Below the pieces are notes generated by a model, which did no database searches, was not told the DNA's origin, and saw nothing but the letters and a program-made list of their open reading frames with translations. Source: Hymenobacter cellulosivorans (lineage in GTDB: Bacteria > Bacteroidota > Bacteroidia > Cytophagales > Hymenobacteraceae). Taken from it: a stretch of DNA of 64,000 nt. The stretch covers positions 3,042,501 through 3,106,500 of the forward strand of contig NZ_CP095049.1 of assembly GCF_022919135.1 (NCBI RefSeq). Reading direction: 5' to 3'. The position numbers and the translations under genes were made by a program. Shown piece by piece: positions 1-7,700 of the stretch (position 1 is its first letter; each line of letters opens with the position of its first letter).

Positions 1-180
1 GCAACGGCGCCACCCAGCCTTGCCCAGCCCGGCTGGGCGAGCGGCAAATGGCATCAAGGGAGTTGTTTTTCAAGGTCTTGCCTTCTGTTAAAGCAATATA
101 TAAAAATGTGTATAAAAGCAGCAAATACTGCCACTTGCCGTACTCCTTTGGGCGGGGTGACCTACCGTCGTAAGCGGCCA

Positions 181-215
181 AAAAAAAGGTTCAGTAAGTA
201 AGCCTTACCGAACCT
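181..215 (-). terminator. Rho-independent terminator of the HAD-M50-membrane protein operon
   Basis: A 12-bp stem with one mismatch (arms 187-198 and 204-215, 5-nt loop) is followed, reading the minus strand, by seven T residues (181-187). It lies about 20 bp after the stop of the last gene of the minus-strand operon. Bases 1-180 upstream hold no gene that I can support. Confidence 0.75.
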
Positions 216-236
216 CATAGAGTGGAAAACCAGGGC

Positions 237-905
237 CTAATTTACGTAGGGGGCATCCAGCACCTGCCCCATGCTGACCAGGGGCGCGGCCGGCACCTGG
301 CCCGTCAGGCGGGTAGCCAGGGCCCGGGCTTCGGCCTCACTGACCACGTTGAGGTGCTTGAGCCAGTGCAGACGCTGGAGCTGAGGTTCGATGATGCCTA
401 AAGGGTTGACGGCCGCGTAGTGCTCCTTGAGGTAAGCCTTGGTGCGCTGGTCGAGAGCCTGGGCAAAGTGGTCGAGGGTGTGGCGCTGGCTGGGCCGGTC
501 GAGCAAGTTGATGGTGGCCCGGGCCGTGCCCAGAGTGAAGTGCTTCCACCAGTTGTTTTGCCCGTAGACATACACCCCAACCACCAGCAGACCCGCCCCA
601 AATGCAGCGGCCCACTCCAGGTTGGTCAGGCCGCCCGGGCGCTTGGCGGCGTGCTGCAGCACCGAGGTAGCCACCCAGAACAGCGCAAACGGCAGCCACT
701 TGAGCTGGGGCGTGGAGGTAGTGCGCTCTACGCGCACGGGCAGCACTTCCTCGTAGGGCATTTCAAATTCCAGCAGGGTGCGGCCCCGGCCGTTGCGCTG
801 GCACACGTACAGGCCGTGAGGGCGCAGCGCCAATTGGGTAGTACGAGTAAGCTGACGTTGTTCGAAAAACATACAGACTGCCGGCCGGGCCGTATAATAC
901 CTCAC
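237..905 (-). CDS. Small membrane protein of unknown function
   Basis: A 222-codon frame if started at the GTG at 905, whose bases overlap the stop of the protease gene before it; an ATG at 872 would give 211 aa and is an equally possible start. Residues about 70-87 and 100-115 are two hydrophobic segments, so a hairpin-like membrane anchor with a soluble C-terminal part is likely. The N-terminal part, with short beta-like stretches before two membrane spans, recalls the YcxB-like layout, but I see no diagnostic motif. It is the last gene of a three-gene minus-strand operon and is followed by a terminator. Function unknown. Confidence 0.7.
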   Translation of the reverse strand: MRYYTARPAVCMFFEQRQLTRTTQLALRPHGLYVCQRNGRGRTLLEFEMPYEEVLPVRVERTTSTPQLKWLPFALFWVATSVLQHAAKRPGGLTNLEWAAAFGAGLLVVGVYVYGQNNWWKHFTLGTARATINLLDRPSQRHTLDHFAQALDQRTKAYLKEHYAAVNPLGIIEPQLQRLHWLKHLNVVSEAEARALATRLTGQVPAAPLVSMGQVLDAPYVN

Positions 906-2107
906 TGAAAAGGCGAGGGCGAAAAACAGAGAACGAAAATAGCAAGCATAATCCAGCCCAGCACCTTACGCCCCGGACTCAAGGGCCGCTCATCAGGAGC
1001 TGGCGGGTGGAAAATGCCCATAAAGCGGCTCAGGAGCAAGCCAAATACTAGCCAACCGGGGTTGCCGAAGATGCCCGGCACGGCCAGTGTGAGAGCCAGC
1101 TGGGCGGCCAGTACGCTTAGGGCCAGTAGCAGCGTGCGGCGCCCCGTGGGCACCACCCGCCGAAACACGACGAACAGATACAGCGCGTACGGCACGCCGC
1201 CGTACAGCCAGACGTCGGGAGTGGTCTGCAAGGTGAACAGGCCTAGGCCGGCATAGAAGACGAAGCCCACGTAAAACACCGCCGACAGCCGGTTGAAGCG
1301 CCGAAAACCCAGCAGGCCGTAGAGAATGTGGCCCCCGTCGAGCTGACCGATGGGCAACAGGTTGAGGGCCGTAAAAAACAAGGCCAACAACCCCGCCAGC
1401 AGCACCGGATAGTGCATCAGCTCATTGGGGTGGGGCAGGCGGGCCGGGTCGGCAAACCAGTGCTCCAGCAGTTGGTACAGCAGCGGCCGGCTCAGCACCA
1501 TTCCTTCGCCCTGGCTATATACATGCTGGGCGTAGTCGGCCCCAAAGACGCGGTATTCGGGGTGAATCTGGAACACGTAGTCCCAGGGCGGCAGGTGGGT
1601 AAAACCGTAGATGAGCACTGGCACGGCCACCAAAAAGCCCGCCAGCGGCCCGGCCAGCCCGATATCAAAGAACTCCTTGCGGGAGAATATCCGGTCCTTG
1701 ATGCGAATCACGGCCCCAAACGTGCCGATGGTATTGAAAAAGCCCGTGAAAAACGGAATATAGTAGGGCAGCGTGGCGCGCACCTTGTAGTGGCGGGCAG
1801 TGAGGTAGTGCCCAAACTCATGCACCGTCAGCACGCCCAGAAACGGCAGGGAAAACCACAGCCCCCGCAGAATCTCGGGGTGGCTAAACCAGCCGGTCAG
1901 CCGAAAGCCCTGGCCCTGGTCGAAGAAGGGCCGGCCAGTTATCCACTCGGCGCCGGCCAGGGTTGTGGTAACCAGGGTAATGACGAACAGCAGCAGGTGC
2001 AGCCCGTACACGCGCCAGCGCGGCGGCTCGGGCCGCTCGTAGCGGTCAAACTCAATTTCCGGAAAGGTATCGGGGGCAGGTGCGTCAGGCAGTGGGAGAG
2101 AAGGCAC
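902..2107 (-). CDS. Site-2 protease family (M50) intramembrane zinc metalloprotease
   Basis: Polytopic membrane protein with the zinc-binding HEFGH motif in a transmembrane helix (residues about 96-100 counted from the GTG at 2107) and the second active-site motif QLDGGH near residue 257, the pattern of intramembrane-cleaving M50 proteases. Substrate unknown. The frame is open to an ATG at 2212, but that start would overlap the upstream HAD gene by 128 bp and add a proline-rich low-complexity tail, so I prefer the GTG at 2107, which overlaps by about 20 bp. It shares its stop bases with the start of the next gene (GTGA), which implies translational coupling. Confidence 0.9.
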   Translation of the reverse strand: MPSLPLPDAPAPDTFPEIEFDRYERPEPPRWRVYGLHLLLFVITLVTTTLAGAEWITGRPFFDQGQGFRLTGWFSHPEILRGLWFSLPFLGVLTVHEFGHYLTARHYKVRATLPYYIPFFTGFFNTIGTFGAVIRIKDRIFSRKEFFDIGLAGPLAGFLVAVPVLIYGFTHLPPWDYVFQIHPEYRVFGADYAQHVYSQGEGMVLSRPLLYQLLEHWFADPARLPHPNELMHYPVLLAGLLALFFTALNLLPIGQLDGGHILYGLLGFRRFNRLSAVFYVGFVFYAGLGLFTLQTTPDVWLYGGVPYALYLFVVFRRVVPTGRRTLLLALSVLAAQLALTLAVPGIFGNPGWLVFGLLLSRFMGIFHPPAPDERPLSPGRKVLGWIMLAIFVLCFSPSPFQ

Positions 2108-2738
2108 GGATGGCAGCGGGAAGGGCGTCGGTGAGGGTAAGGGGCGGGGCCAGAAACAACGTGTGCAGCCCAAGGCGTTGGGCCGTTTCGATGTGCTGGA
2201 TGCTGTCTTCAATAAACAACGTTTCGTCGGCCTTCCAGTTCATTTCGCGCAGGGCGTGCTCAAATATCTCGGTGCCCGGCTTGCGCAGCCCGACTTGCTG
2301 GGAGTAGAACACCCGGTCGAGGCAGTCGGCAATGCCGTGGACCAGCCCGTACTGCTGCTGGAGCCGCCGGTTTATTTCCTCGATATGAATCTGGTTGGTG
2401 TTGCTGAGCAAAGCCGTTTGGTGACCCTGGGCCCGCAGCTCGGCAATAAAGGCTAGTCGCTCAGCCGGCACGTCAAGCAGCATGGCATTCCACGCCGCGT
2501 CTAGCTGCTCGTCGGTGGCCTCCAGGTCGTAGTGCTGGCGCAGACCAGCTCGAAACTCCGATGGCGTCAGGCGCCCGGTTTCCATGTGGTCAAACAGCTC
2601 CGACTGGCTTTGCTGGTTGAAGGCAATGGTGCTGCTAGCGCGGCTCAGGGCGCGCATGGCGTCCACGGTCAGTTGGTAGTTGATATTGATGATTACCCCA
2701 CCAAAATCGAAGAGCAGGTTAGGCTTTTTAGTTGGCAT
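2085..2738 (-). CDS. HAD-superfamily phosphatase (YihX-like subfamily IA)
   Basis: A 217-aa haloacid dehalogenase-type hydrolase. Motif I is FDFGGV (residues 10-15), with glycine where many HADs have the second aspartate, as in the YihX-like sugar-phosphate phosphatases. Motif II is LLSNTN, motif III is the lysine of GLRKPG, and motif IV is FIEDS near residue 180. It probably dephosphorylates a small phosphorylated metabolite; the substrate cannot be read from sequence. It is the first gene of the minus-strand operon, transcribed away from the tRNA gene, and its end overlaps the start of the M50 protease gene. Confidence 0.88.
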   Translation of the reverse strand: MPTKKPNLLFDFGGVIININYQLTVDAMRALSRASSTIAFNQQSQSELFDHMETGRLTPSEFRAGLRQHYDLEATDEQLDAAWNAMLLDVPAERLAFIAELRAQGHQTALLSNTNQIHIEEINRRLQQQYGLVHGIADCLDRVFYSQQVGLRKPGTEIFEHALREMNWKADETLFIEDSIQHIETAQRLGLHTLFLAPPLTLTDALPAAIRAFSPTA

Positions 2739-2818
2739 ACGCTTCAGGAACAGGCTTCTCCGGTAGCCAGGCTGCTGCTGCTGACCGGCTACCCGCGTTT
2801 AAGAATTGGAAATACGGC

Positions 2819-2838
2819 TGCAAACTTCGAAGTTTGCA
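2819..2838. promoter_or_regulatory. Perfect 20-bp palindrome upstream of the tRNA
   Basis: TGCAAACTTCGAAGTTTGCA is its own reverse complement. It lies between the divergent HAD gene and the tRNA, 31 bp before the mature tRNA 5' end. It could be a dimeric-protein operator or a short cruciform; no partner copy was noticed in the window. Confidence 0.4.
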
Positions 2839-2869
2839 ATGCCGAAACCAACTCCGGAAGGTTTTAGCC

Positions 2870-2946
2870 GGGCCTATAGCTCAATCGGTTAGAGCAGCTG
2901 ACTCATAATCAGCAGGTCACTGGTTCGATTCCAGTTGGGCCCACCA
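2870..2946 (+). tRNA. tRNA with CAU anticodon, probably Ile2 (lysidine type)
   Basis: A 77-nt cloverleaf: the 7-bp acceptor stem pairs GGGCCTA with TGGGCCC, the D-arm contains GCTCAATCGGTTAGAGC, the anticodon loop is CTCATAA inside the CTGA/TCAG stem (anticodon CAU), the T-arm is CTGG-TTCGATT-CCAG, and the gene ends ACCA. CAU tRNAs may be Met or Ile2; the body resembles Ile2 more than elongator Met, but this is a judgement by eye. The 3' end serves as the attachment site of the mobile element that follows. The encoded CCA lies on the element side of the shared core. Confidence 0.92.
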
Positions 2947-4510
2947 AACCGGACTTGACACTTTTTATGGTGTTGGGTCCGGTTTTTTCGTTTTTGTTAA
3001 TGTCTGACAGAGACGCTATTACAGCGAAAACGGTGTTCTGGCGGTCAGTTCGATTAAAGCCTATTTCAGGGGCGAAGGCAATGCCGTTTGGGTGGAGCAT
3101 ATGTTGCAGCTTTTGGCGGGTGATCAAATTCGATTTCTCCCACATTGTGAGAATGTTAGTAGCCAGGTTGACTGCAAAATCAATGTAAGCTTCGAGGTTC
3201 GATAAGCTTGAACCCAAGCTTTCCAAAGTGGCCTGCAAAGGTTCCAGTTCCTCAGCGATGATTTTGCGACTGTACTTCTGATAGGTGGTCTGATCAAGGT
3301 CCCCCAAGGCGTAGCGGGCCTCCATTTTCTCCAGCTTAGCTTGTACTTGCTTAAGAGAAGTTTCTACAGCATTTTTCTCTGATGCGCCTTCTTGGTTAAG
3401 TTGAGTAAACACAGTTGCCATCCACGCTTTCAAGGGCTTTATCAGATGCGGAAGCAGCTTGTAGCCGCGCAGCAGATCTTGGTAAGCAGCATGAAGTTGA
3501 CGAGCACCGATATTGAGTTTGCACCCAATGGTATTGCACTTGTAGTACCAAAGCGCTTTTGCTTTGACTTCATACCCTGTGAGAGGTCTACCGCAACGAT
3601 GGCAGCGCACATGGTGCTTCAGCGGCAAAGGGGATACTTCTTTGGCGTGGACGTACCCAGTATCCGGCTGCTTCTGGAGATTATGCAGCTGGAGGAATTG
3701 ATCGGGTGTGATCAGAGCAGGGTGACGCCCCTGAATTACTGCGCCATCAAGGCTGCTATGGCGGATGTAACCGCAGTAAAAAGGGTTCCGGAAAGTTTGC
3801 CCAAGCAGACTCTTCGACAGCTTTACGCCACGTTTACGCAACCATGCTATCAACTGTGTGTTGCTGAAGCCATCTTCCAGCTTCATGCGAAACGCCTGCT
3901 GCAGGAGCTCACCGGTCTTGTTGATAACAATGATTTGCTCGTTACCCTGCTTGGACATGGTGTAGCCAATAGGGGCTCTTGCTGTCCAGTAGCCGTTGCG
4001 AATCCGCTCCTTGGTGCCTGCTAACGCACGCCTCGCCCGAAGCGAGTTATCGAAATTGCTAAACAGCAACTGAATCGACTGAAATAGCTGTCCTTCCGGA
4101 GTGCTTGCATCGACCTGCTGCGTTACAGCATCAACAATAATTCCTTCGCTCCGCAGTTTAGCAATGAGAGCAATAGCGCGTCCTCCAGTACGAGAGAATC
4201 GGTCATAGCTGAATACAATGATGCGGCTAATGCGGTTGGATTGCTGCTCAACAAACTTCAGCATACGACTGAATTCCTTACGGCCGTCGTCTTTGGCACT
4301 TTCATAGGTGCCACCGAAGTACTCAACAACTTCATAGTTGTTTGCTTTAGCGTGCTCCCAGCATTGCTTTTTTTGCAGTTCTAAGCTGTGGTTCGTATCC
4401 GCCTGTTCTTTAGTGGAAACACGGGTATAAATAACTACCCGGTTAGTGGTGCTCCTTCCAGCTTGTTTGCTGGGCTTTCCAAATTGTTGCAGTGCAAAGT
4501 TTTTATGCAT
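2909..4510 (-). CDS. Large serine recombinase (site-specific integrase)
   Basis: 533 aa from the ATG at 4510. The resolvase catalytic domain is at residues about 24-165, with nucleophile Ser32 in YTRVSTKEQ and the arginine motif YDRFSRTGGR. A recombinase domain follows (about 185-290), then a zinc-ribbon-like segment with CHRC and CNTIGC, and a coiled-coil region (about 410-470), the order of large serine integrases. The last ten residues, GPTGIEPVTC, and the TGA stop are encoded by the complement of the tRNA 3' half, so the C-terminus was fixed by integration. It overlaps the small upstream gene by 8 bp. It probably catalyses integration and excision of the element. Confidence 0.93.
   Translation of the reverse strand: MHKNFALQQFGKPSKQAGRSTTNRVVIYTRVSTKEQADTNHSLELQKKQCWEHAKANNYEVVEYFGGTYESAKDDGRKEFSRMLKFVEQQSNRISRIIVFSYDRFSRTGGRAIALIAKLRSEGIIVDAVTQQVDASTPEGQLFQSIQLLFSNFDNSLRARRALAGTKERIRNGYWTARAPIGYTMSKQGNEQIIVINKTGELLQQAFRMKLEDGFSNTQLIAWLRKRGVKLSKSLLGQTFRNPFYCGYIRHSSLDGAVIQGRHPALITPDQFLQLHNLQKQPDTGYVHAKEVSPLPLKHHVRCHRCGRPLTGYEVKAKALWYYKCNTIGCKLNIGARQLHAAYQDLLRGYKLLPHLIKPLKAWMATVFTQLNQEGASEKNAVETSLKQVQAKLEKMEARYALGDLDQTTYQKYSRKIIAEELEPLQATLESLGSSLSNLEAYIDFAVNLATNILTMWEKSNLITRQKLQHMLHPNGIAFAPEIGFNRTDRQNTVFAVIASLSDINKNEKTGPNTIKSVKSGLVGPTGIEPVTC
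2933..2944. repeat. attL core, 12-bp direct repeat inside the tRNA 3' end
   Basis: AGTTGGGCCCAC, repeated exactly at 46173-46184. The core contains the palindrome GGGCCC. Confidence 0.6.
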
Positions 4511-4685
4511 TGGCACTGGAAGTTTGAGTTTGATTGAATACGACGTACGCCAACTGGGCGAAGTGCTGCAGTTGTGCATTTATCTGTTCGGCTTCCTCAT
4601 CTGAATAGTGAGCGCAGCCAGGGTACTTCCGCAGGTCGTTAGCCGACAGCGGGAATGATGGGCAAGAAGTAGTGGAGGTTTTCAC
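4503..4685 (-). CDS. Small 60-aa protein coupled to the serine recombinase
   Basis: A short soluble protein (N-terminus MKTSTTSCPSFPLSA) whose stop overlaps the start of the recombinase by 8 bp, so the two are probably translated together. Residues about 15-45 resemble a short helical region (NDLRKYPGCAHYSDEEAEQI). Such small genes are common directly before large serine recombinases in Bacteroidota; I know of no proven function. It could be a recombination directionality or regulatory factor, which is speculation. Confidence 0.65.
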   Translation of the reverse strand: MKTSTTSCPSFPLSANDLRKYPGCAHYSDEEAEQINAQLQHFAQLAYVVFNQTQTSSANA

Positions 4686-5051
4686 GGCTAAAACCGTTGT
4701 TTAATGAGCTTAGTATATTCGAATAGTTGCACTTTTCGAATACTATGAACTCGTTGTTTGGGAATCATACCCTTGCCCGCTATGCTCCGCGAAAAATGAA
4801 TAAAAGCGTGTTTGGTGCCTCTAGCAGCCACCTATGTTCTGAGAAAAGGCTGCTATGGAGGAGGGCGAGCTGGTGGTGTTAAGCACTTATGAGTAGAAGG
4901 AGACATGGGGAATTAATGATGCTAATTTGTTAGGAGTAATTAGTCTCAGCTTTGATAATCAATACTTTGATTTTGTCAGGCTGATTAAGTTTACGCAAAC
5001 ATAGATACTTTTGTTAACAAGTAAACAAATATTTTGGGTTATATTTGCTTT
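4686..5051. promoter_or_regulatory. AT-rich divergent promoter region between recombinase operon and XRE regulator
   Basis: 366 bp without a supported gene between divergent genes. Near the XRE start it holds a TAnnTTTG box (TATATTTG, 5040-5047), the palindromes TTGTTAACAA and GTTTACGCAAAC within about 45 bp upstream, and the related half-site GTAAAC. These are plausible operators for the adjacent XRE protein. The box ends only five bases before the ATG, so a transcript from it would be almost leaderless. Confidence 0.4.
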
Positions 5052-5615
5052 ATGCAGACACTTAATGAGAAAGTTCGAGCCATCCGGTTATTGAAAGGCA
5101 TCACACAGGAGAAGGCTGGACAACACCTTGGTACTACTAAAGCCAACTACAATCGCATCGAAAAAGGGCATGTAGATGTAAGCCCGGCTAAGCTGACTAA
5201 GCTGGCGGAGCTATTTGAGATGAGCCGTGAAGAGATTCAGAACTTCCAGTCTGAAAAGGACCAGGCTGTAGCTGAGGTTGATCAACTCAAGCAGGAAGCT
5301 GATCAACTAAAGCAGGAGATTGCCCGATTGAAAGGGTATATCAGTCAGGCTGATGATTTACTTACTGAATCCCAAACGTTTTTCAGCTACTTCTTCCAAC
5401 TACTGTTACATGTCTTTCCCCAGGACGGGGAAAACGCTGTTTCTCTATCGCAGCTTAACCAAGAGTGGTCAAAGTTGGTAAGCTATTCCCTTCAGGAATA
5501 TGAAGCTCATCGCCACGAATCACCTCTTGGTATTGCGAAACAACGAGATTTAGATAGCGCTGTTATGGGTATGCGGCAGCAGTTTTTTCACCATAACAAA
5601 GGAAAAATACAATAA
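5052..5615 (+). CDS. XRE-family helix-turn-helix regulator with coiled coil
   Basis: 187 aa from the ATG at 5052. Residues about 3-60 form a Cro/C1-type HTH (KGITQEKAGQHLGTTKANY, then YNRIEKG). Residues about 70-105 are a leucine/glutamine heptad coiled coil with the repeated phrase DQLKQEA, which suggests dimerisation. The C-terminal part is unassigned. It is divergent from the serine recombinase operon and is probably the element's own repressor, binding the palindromes in the shared promoter region. It ends about 200 bp before a strong hairpin terminator. Confidence 0.85.
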   Translation: MQTLNEKVRAIRLLKGITQEKAGQHLGTTKANYNRIEKGHVDVSPAKLTKLAELFEMSREEIQNFQSEKDQAVAEVDQLKQEADQLKQEIARLKGYISQADDLLTESQTFFSYFFQLLLHVFPQDGENAVSLSQLNQEWSKLVSYSLQEYEAHRHESPLGIAKQRDLDSAVMGMRQQFFHHNKGKIQ

Positions 5616-5817
5616 GCCGTTATTGCTTAAACGACAATGATATCAGTATACTAGGTGTATTGCTTGTAATATATTGATTTATAAAATGTTATAGTGTATT
5701 ATGCGGAATGGCGTTGGGTGATTTTTTCGGTCAATGCACCGGTAGCACAGCCGGTCAAAGTAGCGGTTAGAAATATTCAGGATCTTGTTAGGGTGCAAAA
5801 ACACTCTAAAAACGCGT

Positions 5818-5867
5818 AATGGAGCACGTTGATTGGGTTTTGTCCGGTCAACGTGCTCCATTTTTCT
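5818..5867 (+). terminator. Strong hairpin terminator after the XRE gene
   Basis: A perfect 15-bp inverted repeat (arms 5818-5832 and 5848-5862, with further G-U pairs inside the 15-nt loop) followed by a T-run and CTT. It fits a rho-independent terminator for plus-strand transcription. The flanking 5616-5986 holds no supported gene. Confidence 0.6.
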
Positions 5868-5986
5868 TACGGCTATGTTGGGCTTATGCGGCTAAGACAA
5901 TGCCGAACCTCTCTTACGCTTCACTTAGGAGATTCTTTCATTCCTCAATGGCTCTTTAATCAAGCCTATAAAGGCTTTTTGCCTGC

Positions 5987-6484
5987 TTAACTAACCATTA
6001 GCAAATCCTCTAACCGAGTCGTGTACTGGGGAGTGCGCCACTGTATTTTGCCTTTCCAAGGGGCTCTACCTTGATTAGGAGATAGCGACAAAGCTGCCAA
6101 TTGTACGGTGCCCTTCCCAAAGCGCCGGTTCAGTGTATCCAGCTCCACCATGAGCTTCGCTCGCTTCTCACTCAATGGTCCTGCCTCAAAGAGGTTGAGC
6201 TGCGTCTGGCTCGCGGGCTCTACGCCATCGAGGATTACCCCGGCTTTGGTGTAGCGGTTCTTGGGCTGCCAGAGGCGCTTAAGTGCTACTCGGGCCACGC
6301 GCACCAGCTCTACCGTATCGCTGGTGGCCACCGGCAGCGTCAGCACCGCCGAGTAGGAGTAGGGGGGAGGCTCCAGGCCATAGCGACTCTTGCTCAGAAA
6401 GACGGTCATTAGGTGAGCCGCATCGCCCTGCCGGCGCAGCTTCTCGGCTGCTCGGGACGAGGCGTAGCAGGTTAAAATAGGAGG
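5987..6484 (-). pseudogene. umuC: 3' fragment of umuC (DNA polymerase V catalytic subunit)
   Basis: The open frame matches the C-terminal third of UmuC Y-family polymerases: AAEKLRRQGDAAHLMTVFL, then YTKAGVILDGVEPASQTQ, and the tail WKGKIQWRTPQYTTRLEDLL. A full UmuC is about 420 aa; here only about 165 codons remain, opening just after an in-frame TAA. The palm and fingers domains and catalytic acidic residues are absent, so it is a relic. The longest ATG-started piece is 140 aa (5987-6409). No umuD-like gene is nearby. It may be a leftover of a plasmid or earlier element. Confidence 0.8.
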
Positions 6485-6722
6485 TTACTTTGGGCCCGCA
6501 AAGTGAGCGTATATGGCTGATCCAATAGACCATACTCACTCGTAGGATAGGCAAACGAAGCACCGTGAAGGCTTTGTTTGCCTAAGCCACCGGTGCTGCA
6601 CCGGCCAGTTAGCTGGAAACAGGGTTTTTAAGTACTGGAATAAGGTCGTGGGCCACTAGGTCAAACCGGTAAGTTAGCCGGAAACGCCATTTTTGCCTTT
6701 CCGCCCTGAAAAGTGGGAACAA

Positions 6723-6775
6723 CCGGTGGAGTCACCGGAGGTCTCACCGGTTGGAGCACCGGAGGTCTCACCGGT
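6723..6775 (+). repeat. Iteron-like CACCGG repeats
   Basis: The 19-bp unit CACCGGAGGTCTCACCGGT occurs at 6733-6751 and 6757-6775 (period 24 bp), preceded by the related ACCGGTGGAGTCACCGG. ACCGGT is itself a palindrome, and further ACCGG words lie at 6580-6680. This could be a replication or recombination protein binding array. The rest of 6485-6950 is AT-rich and holds no gene I can support. Confidence 0.55.
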
Positions 6776-6950
6776 GAATTTTATAGAAAAAAGCGGTCAG
6801 TAACAGTGTAAAAGGCTGAAAAACCACTGATTTACACGGAGAAATGACTATAAACACATATTCCGTAATGTGTAGTGTTTCCCGACGCCAAAAAAGAGGA
6901 TGAGAAAAGAGCGGCCAAGCAGATTTCTAATGGGTGCCTACGACGAACTG

Positions 6951-7250
6951 CTAGCGAGCACGGCTCTGTAGATACTGCACCAATTCCTGCCGGGCATACA
7001 GCACCCGTTTATTGCTCACTGCATAGCTATGCACCAGGCCTTGCCGGCGCAGCTTATTTAGTGTCGGCTTCGAAAGATGTAGGAATTCGAGGGCCTGGTT
7101 AGTCGACAAATACTCTGCCTCGGCGACTGTAAATGCAGGAGTAGTCCCAGAACTTGTGCGAAGGAGCTTCTCAAGCGCGAGGAGTTGCTTGTCTAAGAGA
7201 CGCGAGATTAATTGTTCAAGTTGGGGTAGGGTGGTGATGAGCAGTTCCAT
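6951..7250 (-). CDS. Excisionase/MerR-type helix-turn-helix protein
   Basis: 99 aa from the ATG at 7250. The C-terminal half has the DNA-binding domain-17 pattern YLSTNQALEFLHLSKPTLNK, then a wing and YARQELVQYL, as in excisionase-type (Xis/MerR-like) proteins of Bacteroidota mobile elements; the N-terminal half is leucine-rich and may be a helical dimerisation segment. It sits between iteron-like repeats and the helicase module. It may act as a recombination directionality factor or a local regulator. No catalytic function expected. Confidence 0.8.
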   Translation of the reverse strand: MELLITTLPQLEQLISRLLDKQLLALEKLLRTSSGTTPAFTVAEAEYLSTNQALEFLHLSKPTLNKLRRQGLVHSYAVSNKRVLYARQELVQYLQSRAR

Positions 7251-7369
7251 ATACGAAGGGCTGAAGGTGAAATAAGAACATTGTACAAAGTACCCAGTCA
7301 CTACCTTGTCGGCTCCAGCTTCTTGTTTATCACAGGTATCCTCCTGTACTTTGGAGCGAATAGGGTACG

Positions 7370-7609
7370 CTAAAAGCGCATCCCATAGCGGGCATCGGCT
7401 GCTTGCTGCAGGAAGAGAACTGTCTGCTGAGCTAGATCAGCCGAGAAAGAGACCTTGGTCAAATCCATGAAGCGTAGGGCTGCATCCTCGTATAATATCT
7501 TCTGCAAGGAGGCAGAGTGGTCAGAGTTCGTATAGGCCGCCTGCAGTAAAGGCTGGGTGGCCAGGGTAAGGTTTGCCCGAGAATACCAGCTTGATCTACA
7601 TTTCCATCT
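7370..7609 (-). pseudogene. Start-less 80-codon open frame, relic of an unknown protein
   Basis: The minus strand reads through 80 codons with a protein-like composition, including LTLATQPLLQAAYTNSDHSA and QQAADARYGMRF at the end, but has no usable start; an in-frame TGA lies at 7610-7612. It looks like the 3' end of a helical protein that lost its 5' part when the helicase module arrived. I do not recognise the family. Confidence 0.35.
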
Positions 7610-7620
7610 TCAATTAGATT

Positions 7621-7684
7621 TAGAGAAGTAACTTGGTAGCCCGCAATGTAAAATCGCATTGCGGGCTACCAAGTTACTTCTCTA
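7621..7684. repeat. Perfect 28-bp inverted repeat in the leader of the helicase gene
   Basis: Arms 7621-7648 and 7657-7684 are exact reverse complements around the 8-nt loop TAAAATCG. The hairpin ends 16 bp before the ATG of the helicase-nuclease gene. No T-run follows, so it is not a standard terminator. It could hide the translation start, attenuate transcription or be a recombination scar. Confidence 0.85.
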
Positions 7685-7700
7685 TTTGCCACTGTTCATC

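Noticed and set aside
1328..2134. 268-codon plus-strand frame opposite the M50 protease
   Set aside because: Antisense of a well-supported membrane protease; low-complexity, charged translation.
5679..5861. 60-aa minus-strand frame
   Set aside because: It starts inside the terminator stem and shows no recognisable family.
6723..6775. CRISPR array
   Set aside because: Only two full units, separated by 5 bp, with no spacers and no cas genes; iteron-like repeats instead.
7459..7659. 66-aa minus-strand frame starting in the hairpin
   Set aside because: It overlaps a more protein-like frame on the same strand and has proline/arginine-rich chance composition.
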